This document shows positions 56,960 to 64,000 of a stretch of DNA of 64,000 bases, in pieces; positions within the stretch are counted from its first letter, which is position 1; each line of letters starts with the position of its first letter. Origin of the DNA: Parabacteroides johnsonii DSM 18315 (GTDB taxonomy: Bacteria; Bacteroidota; Bacteroidia; Bacteroidales; Tannerellaceae); assembly GCF_025151045.1 (NCBI RefSeq), contig NZ_CP102285.1, forward strand, positions 4,685,456 to 4,749,455, given 5' to 3'. The notes beneath the pieces were generated by a model, which saw only the letters and a list, made by a program, of their open reading frames with translations, did not search any database and was not told the origin of the DNA. The position numbers and the translations under genes were made by a program.

Positions 56960-56987
56960 TTTGGGGGTGAAATAAATCCTATTTTTG
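56960..56987 (+). promoter_or_regulatory. Promoter of the GMC dehydrogenase gene group
   Basis: TTTG (56960-56963) and TATTTTTG (56980-56987) with a 16-bp spacer, slightly short; an ATTG further upstream gives a 22-bp spacer. It lies 40 bases before the first start codon. Confidence 0.5.
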
Positions 56988-57026
56988 ACAAGATAAATCT
57001 TATATGTAAACAATAATTTAATACTT

Positions 57027-57569
57027 ATGGTAAACCGACGAGCTTTTATAAAAAGATGTTTTGCATTGTATGGTAGTTTGCTGTTGATGCCAGCTTGTAA
57101 AAAAGAGATGGGGAGGCAGCAATATCGTTGTTTTTCTATTGATGAAAGTGAATGTTTGGGAGCTATTTGTGAGCAGTTTATTCCAACTGATGAATATTTG
57201 GGGGCGAAAGAGGCAGGGGTTGTTAACTTTATAGATAAGCTACTCTATCAGCGCTTTCCAGAGTTGGAGCCGGATTATAAAAAAGGGATTCAAGCTTTGG
57301 AAAAATACAGTATGGATGTATTTCAAAAAACTTTTGCGAATTTATCTTGGGAACAGCAATATACCGTATTGCAACAGATGGAACGGAAAGAACTACCTGA
57401 AACCTATTGGGAAGAGATACCACAAAAAAAATTTTTTGATATGGTTTTGCGTAATACGATGCAAGGGTATTATGGTTCTCCTCGGCATGGGGGTAATAGA
57501 GATTATGTGAGTTTTCGTATGATGAGATTGGATTATCCATTATTAGTAGGGCAAAACAGATATGAGTAA
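57027..57569 (+). CDS. Gluconate 2-dehydrogenase subunit 3 family protein (Tat signal)
   Basis: A 180-residue small subunit of a GMC-type membrane dehydrogenase. The N-terminus MVNRRAFIKRCFALYGSLLL has a twin-arginine motif, and LLMPACKKE resembles a lipobox (Cys24), so it may be a Tat lipoprotein. The core (ECLGAICEQFIPTDEYLGAKEAG) is the Gluconate_2-dh3 family. In known enzymes this subunit carries the Tat signal for the FAD subunit, which lacks one, and helps fold it. Its stop overlaps the start of the GMC gene by 8 bases, indicating tight coupling. Confidence 0.9.
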   Translation: MVNRRAFIKRCFALYGSLLLMPACKKEMGRQQYRCFSIDESECLGAICEQFIPTDEYLGAKEAGVVNFIDKLLYQRFPELEPDYKKGIQALEKYSMDVFQKTFANLSWEQQYTVLQQMERKELPETYWEEIPQKKFFDMVLRNTMQGYYGSPRHGGNRDYVSFRMMRLDYPLLVGQNRYE

Positions 57570-59214
57570 AACGCAGAAAAGAGCTATTGTGATCGGCGCC
57601 GGTGCCGGTGGAGGTGTTGTTGCAAAGGAATTGGCCGTAAATGGTATACATGTGACTATTTTTGAACGGGGAGGTTGGCCTGTTTATGATGAACATATAA
57701 ATGATGAATTGATTTCGCAGCGCGTTCAAGATTTAGGTTCGGCTTTTGGACCGGATTGGAAGAAAAATCCACGGGTTGTGATAGGCAATGATGGGAGAAA
57801 GAAGATCGTAACACCTCAGACTGGAGGATATAACCATGTGGCTGCCTGTGTTGGTTCGGGAACAGTCTCTTATGGTGCAATGGCTTGGCGTTTTATGCCG
57901 GAAGATTTTCGTATGAAATCTGAGTATGGAGAAGTTACTGGTTCGACTTTGACTGACTGGCCGATTACTTATGAAGAATTGGCTCCTTATTATAGTAAGG
58001 CGGAGCGTGAAGTTGGGGTATCAGGAGATATGTCGGATAATCCGTTTGCGCCGAATCGCTACGAACCTTATCCGATGCCAGCTTTTGAACAGAATAAGGA
58101 TGGCAGGTTGATTGCGGAAACCTGTAAGCGGATGGGACTTCATCCATTTCCTATTCCTATGCTTCGTAACTCTGTTGCTTATAATGGGCGGGCTGCTTGT
58201 ATCCGAAACAGGACTTGTTGCGGATATGCATGTCCGGTAGATGCCAAAAATGGAACTCATAATACAGTTATCCCGGTAGCGATGCAGACTGGAAATTGTG
58301 ATGTGAAAACAAATTGTTTTGTTTTTAAAATACATACGGATGAAAAGCATCGTGCTGTGGCAGTTTCCTATTTTGATGAAAATAATAAAGAATGCCGGAT
58401 GGAAGCGGATATAATTGTTGTTGCGGCTTCGGCAACCGAAACAGCACGACTTTTGCTTAATTCCAAATCGAACCGGTTCCCAAACGGGATCGGAAATGAT
58501 AATGATTGGGTGGGGCGTAACTTGCAAGGACATGCCTACTGTGGAGCGAAAGGATTGTTTGATTATGACGTTCTTGATTTAAAAGGGCCAGGGGCTACGG
58601 TGGCTATTATGGATTATAATCATCATAATGAAGGTATTGTCGGAGGTGGTCTTCTGTGTAATGAATTTTATCAGATGCCTTATGCTTTTTCGGGAGACAG
58701 GCCTTCCGGATATCCTCGTTGGGGCTTGGAACATAAGAAGTATCAGCGGGAAAATTATTATAGGGTTGCCCGTATGCATGGGCCAATTCAAGAAATTCCG
58801 AATTTTGATATGCGTGTAACGGTTGATGATACGGTGAAAGACTTTTGGGGGATTCCTGTGGTTGCCATATCCGGGGCACGTCATCCGATCGATCAGAAGC
58901 ATGTAGAGTTTCTTTCTGCCAAGGCGGAGGAGATATTGAAGGAAGCAGGGGCGAAGTTGGTTTGGAAACAAGGGAGTGGACATGGGCAGACCGGTGGACA
59001 GCATCAGGCAGGTACTTGCCGTATGGGGAATGATCCGGCCACTTCTGTAGTTGATAAATATTGCAGGGTTCATGATCTGGATAATTTGTATATAGCGGAT
59101 GGTAGCGTGCTGGTGAATAACGGAGGCTTTAATCCGGTGCTGACCATTATGGCATTAGCGTTTCGGACAGGTGAACATATAGTTAAACAATGGACGGAAG
59201 GAGGTCAAGCATGA
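57562..59214 (+). CDS. GMC family FAD-dependent oxidoreductase (sugar/glucoside dehydrogenase-like)
   Basis: A 550-residue flavoprotein. The FAD-binding motif VIGAGAGGGVVAKELAVNGI is near the N-terminus with the following acidic ERGGWP, and the mid region has a Cys-rich CIRNRTCCGYACPVDAKNGT (about 213-232) that may hold an iron-sulfur cluster or a disulfide. The C-terminal GMC catalytic pair lies in QHQAGTCRMG (His) and NNGGFNPVLTIMALAFRT (Asn). It has no signal of its own, as expected for the catalytic subunit carried by the Tat subunit. The nearest known enzymes are gluconate 2-dehydrogenase, sorbitol and glucoside 3-dehydrogenases. Its stop overlaps the cytochrome start (ATGA). Confidence 0.93.
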   Translation: MSKTQKRAIVIGAGAGGGVVAKELAVNGIHVTIFERGGWPVYDEHINDELISQRVQDLGSAFGPDWKKNPRVVIGNDGRKKIVTPQTGGYNHVAACVGSGTVSYGAMAWRFMPEDFRMKSEYGEVTGSTLTDWPITYEELAPYYSKAEREVGVSGDMSDNPFAPNRYEPYPMPAFEQNKDGRLIAETCKRMGLHPFPIPMLRNSVAYNGRAACIRNRTCCGYACPVDAKNGTHNTVIPVAMQTGNCDVKTNCFVFKIHTDEKHRAVAVSYFDENNKECRMEADIIVVAASATETARLLLNSKSNRFPNGIGNDNDWVGRNLQGHAYCGAKGLFDYDVLDLKGPGATVAIMDYNHHNEGIVGGGLLCNEFYQMPYAFSGDRPSGYPRWGLEHKKYQRENYYRVARMHGPIQEIPNFDMRVTVDDTVKDFWGIPVVAISGARHPIDQKHVEFLSAKAEEILKEAGAKLVWKQGSGHGQTGGQHQAGTCRMGNDPATSVVDKYCRVHDLDNLYIADGSVLVNNGGFNPVLTIMALAFRTGEHIVKQWTEGGQA

Positions 59215-60146
59215 AAACACGTTATTGGATAGGGCTGGTTGTGGCAGGAGGAATTATAGCGGGGCTTGCCGGTTATAAAGTGTATGTTTCTTTGGATCCG
59301 GATCTGACTTGTGCTCAGTGTCATGAAGTGACGTACGCTTGTCAGTTATGGAAAAGTTCCGCTCATTCGGATGTCCGTTGTGTGGACTGTCATGGAACGG
59401 CTTTGAGTGGCGGCATAAAAGGGCTTGCAGAAAAGACGGGTATGATATATAGTCATTTTACTAAAAAACAGACGAATGAAGATGTCAGTCTGAATGAAGA
59501 GCAGGTGTTGGCTGTTGCTGACCGTTGTGCTGTTTGTCATCAGGCAGAACAGGCTGCTTGGGAATCAGGGGCACATTCGACTACCTATAAGGATATTTTT
59601 ATGGATGTCGAGCATAACCGGATGGAGAAGCCTTACTGGGATTGCTTTCGTTGTCATGGTATGCATTATGACGGGACGATTCATGATTTGATGTCCTTGG
59701 AAGGAAAGGCTGAAGATTGGCATTTGAAAAATGCTTCGCAGGCAGATCGTCCGGCTATGACTTGTCTGGCTTGCCATCAGGTACATGCCGAACAACCTCA
59801 GAATAAACCATATGTCGCAAAGAATGAGAAAGAGCGTGCTGTCTCTTTGACAGATACGAGGTCTCCTGCTACTGCTTTGTATATGCGTTCGGAAAAACGG
59901 CATTTGCCATCTGATAAATTATATCGGACTACGATGTTCGATAAAGACTCTGTCGTGAAAGTTTCGGATGATCCGAATGCGTGGCTCTGTATGCAATGCC
60001 ATGCTCCAAATAATCGCCGTGAAGTCGGTTCCGAAGACGATAAGACGCCGACCGGACTGTATGAAGGAATGAGTTGTCTGGATTGCCATAACCCTCATTC
60101 GAACCAGTTAAAGAACAATTATCGCAATGTCCATCAGAAAAAATGA
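59211..60146 (+). CDS. Membrane-anchored heptaheme cytochrome c
   Basis: A 311-residue cytochrome with an uncleaved N-terminal helix (RYWIGLVVAGGIIAGLAGY, residues 4-22) and seven CXXCH haem motifs at residues 34, 57, 106, 145, 185, 260 and 289 (CAQCH, CVDCH, CAVCH, CFRCH, CLACH, CMQCH, CLDCH). The anchor and first haems resemble NapC/NrfH quinol-linked cytochromes. It should accept electrons from the GMC flavoprotein and pass them to the quinone pool or another carrier. The start at 59211 has a strong ribosome site (GGAGGTC) and overlaps the GMC stop by four bases; a longer frame from 59190 is unlikely. It is the last gene of the group. Confidence 0.93.
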   Translation: MKTRYWIGLVVAGGIIAGLAGYKVYVSLDPDLTCAQCHEVTYACQLWKSSAHSDVRCVDCHGTALSGGIKGLAEKTGMIYSHFTKKQTNEDVSLNEEQVLAVADRCAVCHQAEQAAWESGAHSTTYKDIFMDVEHNRMEKPYWDCFRCHGMHYDGTIHDLMSLEGKAEDWHLKNASQADRPAMTCLACHQVHAEQPQNKPYVAKNEKERAVSLTDTRSPATALYMRSEKRHLPSDKLYRTTMFDKDSVVKVSDDPNAWLCMQCHAPNNRREVGSEDDKTPTGLYEGMSCLDCHNPHSNQLKNNYRNVHQKK

Positions 60147-60207
60147 AACCTTGATAAGTTCTAAATGCTTGTTATAAGCAGATATAGATTAAAAAGATAG
60201 GGATTTA

Positions 60208-60238
60208 TTTGCAGAATAAAAAAAAGTCCCTACCTTTG
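60208..60238 (+). promoter_or_regulatory. Promoter of the rpsF-rpsR-rplI operon
   Basis: TTTG (60208-60211), a 19-bp spacer and TACCTTTG (60231-60238), 45 bases before the rpsF start: an excellent Bacteroidetes promoter. Confidence 0.8.
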
Positions 60239-60282
60239 CACCGCAAAAAATATTTAGTAATAACAATACAAAACAGCGTTTT

Positions 60283-60636
60283 ATGAACAATTACGAAACC
60301 GTTTTCATTTTGACTCCCGTTTTGTCTGACGCTCAGATGAAGGAAGCGGTAGAAAAATTCACGAACATCCTGAAAGAACAGGGTGCTGAAATCGTGAACG
60401 AAGAAAATTGGGGTTTGCGCAAATTAGCTTATCCTATCGACAAAAAAACAACAGGCTTCTACCAGTTGGTTGAATTCAAAGCAAATCCGGAAACTATCGC
60501 TACACTGGAAGTTAACTTCCGTCGTGACGAACGTGTGATTCGCTTCCTGACTTTCCGCCAGGACAAATATGCAGCAGAATATGCAGCAAAGAGAAGAAGT
60601 TTGAAATCATCTAAAGAAACAGTAAAGGAGAATTAA
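60283..60636 (+). CDS. rpsF: 30S ribosomal protein S6
   Basis: A 117-residue protein ([20 protein letters not shown] ... ) with the S6 ferredoxin-like fold and signature [22 protein letters not shown] (in part). It binds S18 and the 16S platform. It leads the rpsF-rpsR-rplI operon, the conserved bacterial order without priB or ssb between. Confidence 0.98.
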   Translation: MNNYETVFILTPVLSDAQMKEAVEKFTNILKEQGAEIVNEENWGLRKLAYPIDKKTTGFYQLVEFKANPETIATLEVNFRRDERVIRFLTFRQDKYAAEYAAKRRSLKSSKETVKEN

Positions 60637-60638
60637 TC

Positions 60639-60908
60639 ATGGCAGTAACTCAATCAGAAATCAGATATTTGACTCCGCCTTCAGTAGACGTTAAAAAGAA
60701 AAAATATTGCCGTTTCAAAAAGAACGGTATCAAGTATATCGATTACAAAGATCCTGAATTCTTGAAGAAATTCCTGAACGAACAGGGTAAGATTCTTCCG
60801 CGTCGTATCACTGGTACTTCTTTGAAATTCCAGCGTCGTATCGCTCAGGCTGTTAAAAGAGCTCGTCATTTGGCGTTGCTTCCTTACGTAACCGATTTAA
60901 TGAAATAA
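60639..60908 (+). CDS. rpsR: 30S ribosomal protein S18
   Basis: An 89-residue basic protein with the S18 signature [20 protein letters not shown] (the core of the family), partner of S6 and S21 on the 30S platform. It starts 2 bases after the rpsF stop, behind AAGGAG, a real Shine-Dalgarno sequence, unusual in this phylum but common for internal ribosomal genes. Confidence 0.98.
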   Translation: MAVTQSEIRYLTPPSVDVKKKKYCRFKKNGIKYIDYKDPEFLKKFLNEQGKILPRRITGTSLKFQRRIAQAVKRARHLALLPYVTDLMK

Positions 60909-60928
60909 TAAAAAAGAGGAGACAGAAT

Positions 60929-61372
60929 ATGCAAGTTATTTTGAAAGAAGACGTAATCAACTTAGGTTACAAGGACGATATCGTAACAGTTAAAGACGGT
61001 TACGGACGTAACTTTCTAATCCCCACGGGTAAAGCAGTTATCGCATCTGAGTCTGCAAAGAAAGTATTAGCTGAAAACTTGAAGCAACGCGCTCATAAGT
61101 TGGCTAAGATCAAAGAAGATGCTCAGGCTTTGGCTGCTAAGTTGGAAGGCGTTGCCCTGACAATCGGTGCTAAGACAAGCTCAACAGGTACAATCTTCGG
61201 TTCTGTAACGAACATCCAGGTTGCTGATGCATTGGCAAAAGCCGGTTTCGAAGTAGATCGTAAGATTATCTATATCAAGGAATCTGTTAAGGAAGTCGGT
61301 AATTACAAAGCTATCTTGAAACTTCACAAAGAAGTATCGGTAGAAATTCCTTTTGAAGTAGTTTCTGAGTAA
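60929..61372 (+). CDS. rplI: 50S ribosomal protein L9
   Basis: A 147-residue protein with the two-domain L9 form: an N-terminal rRNA-binding domain ([36 protein letters not shown]), a long connecting helix and a C-terminal domain. An AAGAGGAGA ribosome site precedes the start. It ends the operon at a strong terminator. Confidence 0.98.
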   Translation: MQVILKEDVINLGYKDDIVTVKDGYGRNFLIPTGKAVIASESAKKVLAENLKQRAHKLAKIKEDAQALAAKLEGVALTIGAKTSSTGTIFGSVTNIQVADALAKAGFEVDRKIIYIKESVKEVGNYKAILKLHKEVSVEIPFEVVSE

Positions 61373-61391
61373 TCCTACTGGATATATAAAT

Positions 61392-61427
61392 AAAAAGGGC
61401 GATTCTTTGTGAATTGCCCTTTTTTTA
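61392..61427 (+). terminator. Terminator of the rpsF operon
   Basis: AAAAAGGGCGATTC and GAATTGCCCTTTTT pair around a short loop, followed by further T residues; 19 bases after the rplI stop. Confidence 0.88.
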
Positions 61428-61497
61428 TTTTAGATCAGCCCAGTTTAACTCATCAAAAAACATTACATTTGTCCCGAATTTGCAAGAAATTTTTAAA

Positions 61498-62703
61498 GTG
61501 GCAAAAAGAACTTTTCTATATATCAATTTAGTAGTAGCCCTGTTTTTTGTTTTACCTGTGTTGCAGGCAAAAGAAAAGACGTTTACAGTGGTGATCGATG
61601 CCGGGCATGGGGGAAAAGACCCTGGTGCACGTGGTTCGTCCATCAATGAAAAGGCTATTAATCTGGCGGTAGCCCTCAAACTCGGTAGCCTGATATCAGA
61701 AAAGCACAATGATGTGAAAGTCATTTATACGCGCAAAACGGATGTCTTCATCGAATTGGATGAGCGGGCGAATATCGCCAACCGGAATAAGGCGGACTTG
61801 TTTATTTCCATTCATACAAATGCGGTGAAGAGGGGCAGTGCGGTATCGGGAACGGAAACTTATACATTAGGTCTGGCACGTACGGACGAGAATCTGGAAG
61901 TGGCCATGCGCGAAAACTCAGCGATCCTTTTGGAAGATAATTATCTGCAGAAGTATGAAGGTTTTGATCCGACTTCTTCCGAATCGTATATTATTTTCGA
62001 ATTTATGCAGAATAAGCATATGGAACAGAGCATTAGCCTGGCTTCGGAGGTGCAGAAATGTTTTACTTCCGCCAAGCGTAATAACAGAGGAGTGCGACAG
62101 GCAGGCTTCCTTGTGTTGCGTAAGACGAGCATGCCGAGTATTCTTGTGGAATTAGGATATATTTCGAATCCGGCGGAAGAACGCTTCATGAAAACAAAGG
62201 AGGGGCAAAACAAGCTGGCAACTGCCATTTATAATGCTTTTACAAAATATAAGTGGGAATATGACCGCAAGCGCGGTGCGTTAGCAGGAAGTGCAAATGC
62301 TGCTCCTATATTGGAAGTTGAAGAGAATGTTGCAGATAATCAAACGATTCCCGCTCCTCCCGGAAGTGAAGAATATATTCGCCAAAAGAAGAATGTTGAG
62401 GGATCCAGCCAGAGCCGCGTCTCCAAGCAGGTAGCCTCCGCGAAGCAAGCGGGCCAGGTTAAAAAGGGGCAAACGATTTATAAAATACAAATACTTACCT
62501 CGGATAAAAAACTTTCTCCCGGTTCTAAATTGTTTAAAGGATATAAGAATGTCGATTGCTTTATTGAGAAAGGTATTTACAAGTATACATATGGCGAGAC
62601 GACAAGTTTCGATACTATCCGCAAGTTGCGCCGGCAAGTTGCGAAAGATTTTAAAGATGCTTTTATAGTCGCCTTTAAGGATGGGAAGAAAGTGAAATAT
62701 TGA
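61498..62703 (+). CDS. N-acetylmuramoyl-L-alanine amidase with SPOR-like C-terminal domain
   Basis: A 401-residue periplasmic zinc amidase that cleaves peptide stems from peptidoglycan during cell separation. A GTG start at 61498 gives a signal peptide (MAKRTFLYINLVVALFFVLP). The Amidase_3 domain follows, with zinc ligands in IDAGHGGKDPGA (His), INEKAINLAVAL (Glu) and SIHTNA (His), and catalytic Glu in ILVELGYISN. After a Ser/Gln-rich linker comes a SPOR-like C-terminal domain (YKIQILTSDKKLSPGSKLFK). The longer frame from ATG 61414 begins inside the rplI terminator, upstream of the TACATTTG promoter element at 61464-61471, and is rejected. Confidence 0.92.
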   Translation: MAKRTFLYINLVVALFFVLPVLQAKEKTFTVVIDAGHGGKDPGARGSSINEKAINLAVALKLGSLISEKHNDVKVIYTRKTDVFIELDERANIANRNKADLFISIHTNAVKRGSAVSGTETYTLGLARTDENLEVAMRENSAILLEDNYLQKYEGFDPTSSESYIIFEFMQNKHMEQSISLASEVQKCFTSAKRNNRGVRQAGFLVLRKTSMPSILVELGYISNPAEERFMKTKEGQNKLATAIYNAFTKYKWEYDRKRGALAGSANAAPILEVEENVADNQTIPAPPGSEEYIRQKKNVEGSSQSRVSKQVASAKQAGQVKKGQTIYKIQILTSDKKLSPGSKLFKGYKNVDCFIEKGIYKYTYGETTSFDTIRKLRRQVAKDFKDAFIVAFKDGKKVKY

Positions 62704-62737
62704 TAGTAACAGAATTTATATTATATACAGAGAAGAA

Positions 62738-63622
62738 ATGAAAAATGTATTCACCAAAGAGGCAAAGATCGGACTTGTGTCTATAGTCAGTCTGGCATTG
62801 CTATATTTAGGAATTAATTACTTGAAAGGGATCAATCTGTTTAAACCGACAAACCATTATGTAGTGGCTTGTACGAATGTAAAGGGAGTGACGGTTTCGA
62901 GTCCTGTATTTGTAGAAGGCTTTAAAGTCGGTTTGGTGCGTGAGATTGTTTATGATTATGATGCCGTCGATAAGATTTCGATTGATATCAGCCTGGAAGA
63001 CCATATGAAAATTAATAAAGGTAGCTATATTACGATCGTGAACAGTTTTCTTGGTGGCGGTGAATTGCATATTCATCTGAACAAGTATGTGGATGACTAT
63101 CTGAAACCCGGTGCGGTAATCGAGGGGCGGATGGAATCGGACATGATGCAATCCGTACAGGAAAAGATTCTCCCGCAGGTGGAACTGCTTTTGCCGAAGA
63201 TCGATTCGATTCTGGGTGGCTTGCAAACATTGGTAAATCATCCGGCATTGGCTCAGTCTTTGAATAATATAGAGACAACGACCAATAGCCTGGCTGTTTC
63301 TTCTCGTCAGCTCAATCAAATGCTGAGCAAGGATGTGCCGGGTATTATGAGCGATCTGAAGGTCATCACCGGAAACTTTGCCGATGTCAGCACAGATTTG
63401 AAGAAGCTGGATCTGGCAACGACCGTGAATGCGGTGAATGCAACGTTGGATAACGTGGAACAGATGACACGTAAGCTGAACTCTAAGGATAATAGTATGG
63501 GGCTTCTGTTGAATGACCGTGCTCTTTACGATAACCTGAACAGTACGGCAGACAATGCCTCCAAGCTTTTACTTGATTTGAGGCAGAACCCCAAAAGATA
63601 TGTGCATTTTTCTGTATTTTAA
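62738..63622 (+). CDS. MlaD/MCE family protein
   Basis: A 294-residue inner-membrane-anchored lipid-binding protein. One N-terminal transmembrane helix (KIGLVSIVSLALLYLGINYL, about 10-29) is followed by the MCE domain (NVKGVTVSSPVFVEGFKVGLV, about 45-120). A long helical C-terminal region with repeated coiled-coil segments follows (NNIETTTNSLAVSSRQLNQM, VNAVNATLDNVEQMTRKLN). MCE proteins form hexameric rings that move phospholipids between membranes with an MlaE/MlaF transporter; those partner genes are not in the window. It starts 34 bases after the amidase gene and is probably cotranscribed with it. Confidence 0.92.
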   Translation: MKNVFTKEAKIGLVSIVSLALLYLGINYLKGINLFKPTNHYVVACTNVKGVTVSSPVFVEGFKVGLVREIVYDYDAVDKISIDISLEDHMKINKGSYITIVNSFLGGGELHIHLNKYVDDYLKPGAVIEGRMESDMMQSVQEKILPQVELLLPKIDSILGGLQTLVNHPALAQSLNNIETTTNSLAVSSRQLNQMLSKDVPGIMSDLKVITGNFADVSTDLKKLDLATTVNAVNATLDNVEQMTRKLNSKDNSMGLLLNDRALYDNLNSTADNASKLLLDLRQNPKRYVHFSVF

Positions 63623-64000
63623 GATAGCATAAGATTTGTTGTACAAACTGTTTATTTAGAATTATTCCAATTAAACGAAAAAATATAAAATACAGAAGCT
63701 TGACTTCTCTAAGGCCTTTAGATTGAGAAATATAACTGGATCAAAAGGTCTTTTTTGAAGTGGGTTGCCTGAGAAGGCAAGGGGCTAAAGAATGCTCTTA
63801 AACAAAGGTTTTCTGTGATTCTAATGTTTTAAAATGAAGATATTCAGATTGTTGGAATTAACTGCCTGACAATAAATAGGATATTGAACAATCAAAAGTT
63901 CCAAACAAAATGATACTTTTTTTTTCGGAATTAATTTCTAAACTTTGTAGTCGTAAAATAAAAATTGAAGTTGTAAGTAGAGTTGGGAGAGTAAAAAATC
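63623..64000. other. AT-rich intergenic tail, no gene recognised
   Basis: No credible ORF, tRNA or terminator with a T-run was seen. A small hairpin TTGCCTGAGAAGGCAA lies near 63764-63779. Near the end CTAAACTTTG (about 63938-63947) resembles, with one extra base, a -7 promoter element, so a gene probably starts just beyond the window. No DnaA boxes of the TTATCCACA type were found. Confidence 0.3.

Noticed and set aside
63623..64000. Replication origin next to a dnaA gene outside the window
   Set aside because: The region is AT-rich but no DnaA-box cluster was found, and no dnaA or dnaN is visible.

Overview
The window comes from a Bacteroidales chromosome and most resembles Parabacteroides (Tannerellaceae). 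Evidence for the order: promoters of the Bacteroidetes form TTTG-N19-21-TAnnTTTG; SusC/SusD pairs under ECF sigma/FecR anti-sigma control; class III glutamine synthetase; a K+-dependent membrane pyrophosphatase; IS30- and IS1182-type elements; and weak Shine-Dalgarno sequences. The genus is an inference from overall gene content.

Layout. 1-780: the 3' end of a GH97 glycosidase gene facing the 3' stub of an ECF sigma gene. 780-2136: an IS30-family element with a frameshifted transposase. 2248-12430: a beta-propeller lipoprotein, glnN, hppA, a patatin-like phospholipase, a GH13 alpha-amylase and prs, separated by several long inverted repeats. 12453-14633: an intact IS1182-family element whose long leader holds two terminator modules. 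14685-21608: mnmA, a WG-repeat protein whose signal peptide lies in another frame, an SGNH hydrolase, a small regulator/membrane-protein operon with paired operators, and mtnA. 21706-36295: the core information-processing block rpsU, xerC, hpf, four tRNAs, tuf, tRNA-Trp, secE, nusG, rplKAJL, rpoBC. 36422-42525: an endonuclease/phosphatase-like secreted protein, an AraC regulator, a probable small RNA, a DUF3467 protein, a small membrane protein, plsC, a Wzi-like outer-membrane protein and an alpha/beta hydrolase.

42696-60146 is the most unusual part. It holds an orphan TPR histidine kinase, then an ECF sigma factor, an array of four 11-bp sites at exact 21-bp spacing, a FecR anti-sigma, an STN-type SusC and a SusD. 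Downstream are a DUF6807 protein, a TIM-barrel isomerase/epimerase-like protein and two twin-arginine Gfo/Idh/MocA oxidoreductases. After a terminator follow a small Tat-signal subunit, a GMC flavoprotein and a membrane-anchored heptaheme cytochrome c. There is no recognisable glycoside hydrolase or polysaccharide lyase. This looks like a glycan- or glycoside-uptake locus that works by periplasmic oxidation of sugars, probably through keto-sugar intermediates, with electrons sent to the membrane.

60231-64000: rpsF-rpsR-rplI, an N-acetylmuramoyl-L-alanine amidase with a GTG start, an MlaD/MCE-family protein and an AT-rich tail without a recognisable gene. No CRISPR array, rRNA or prophage was seen.
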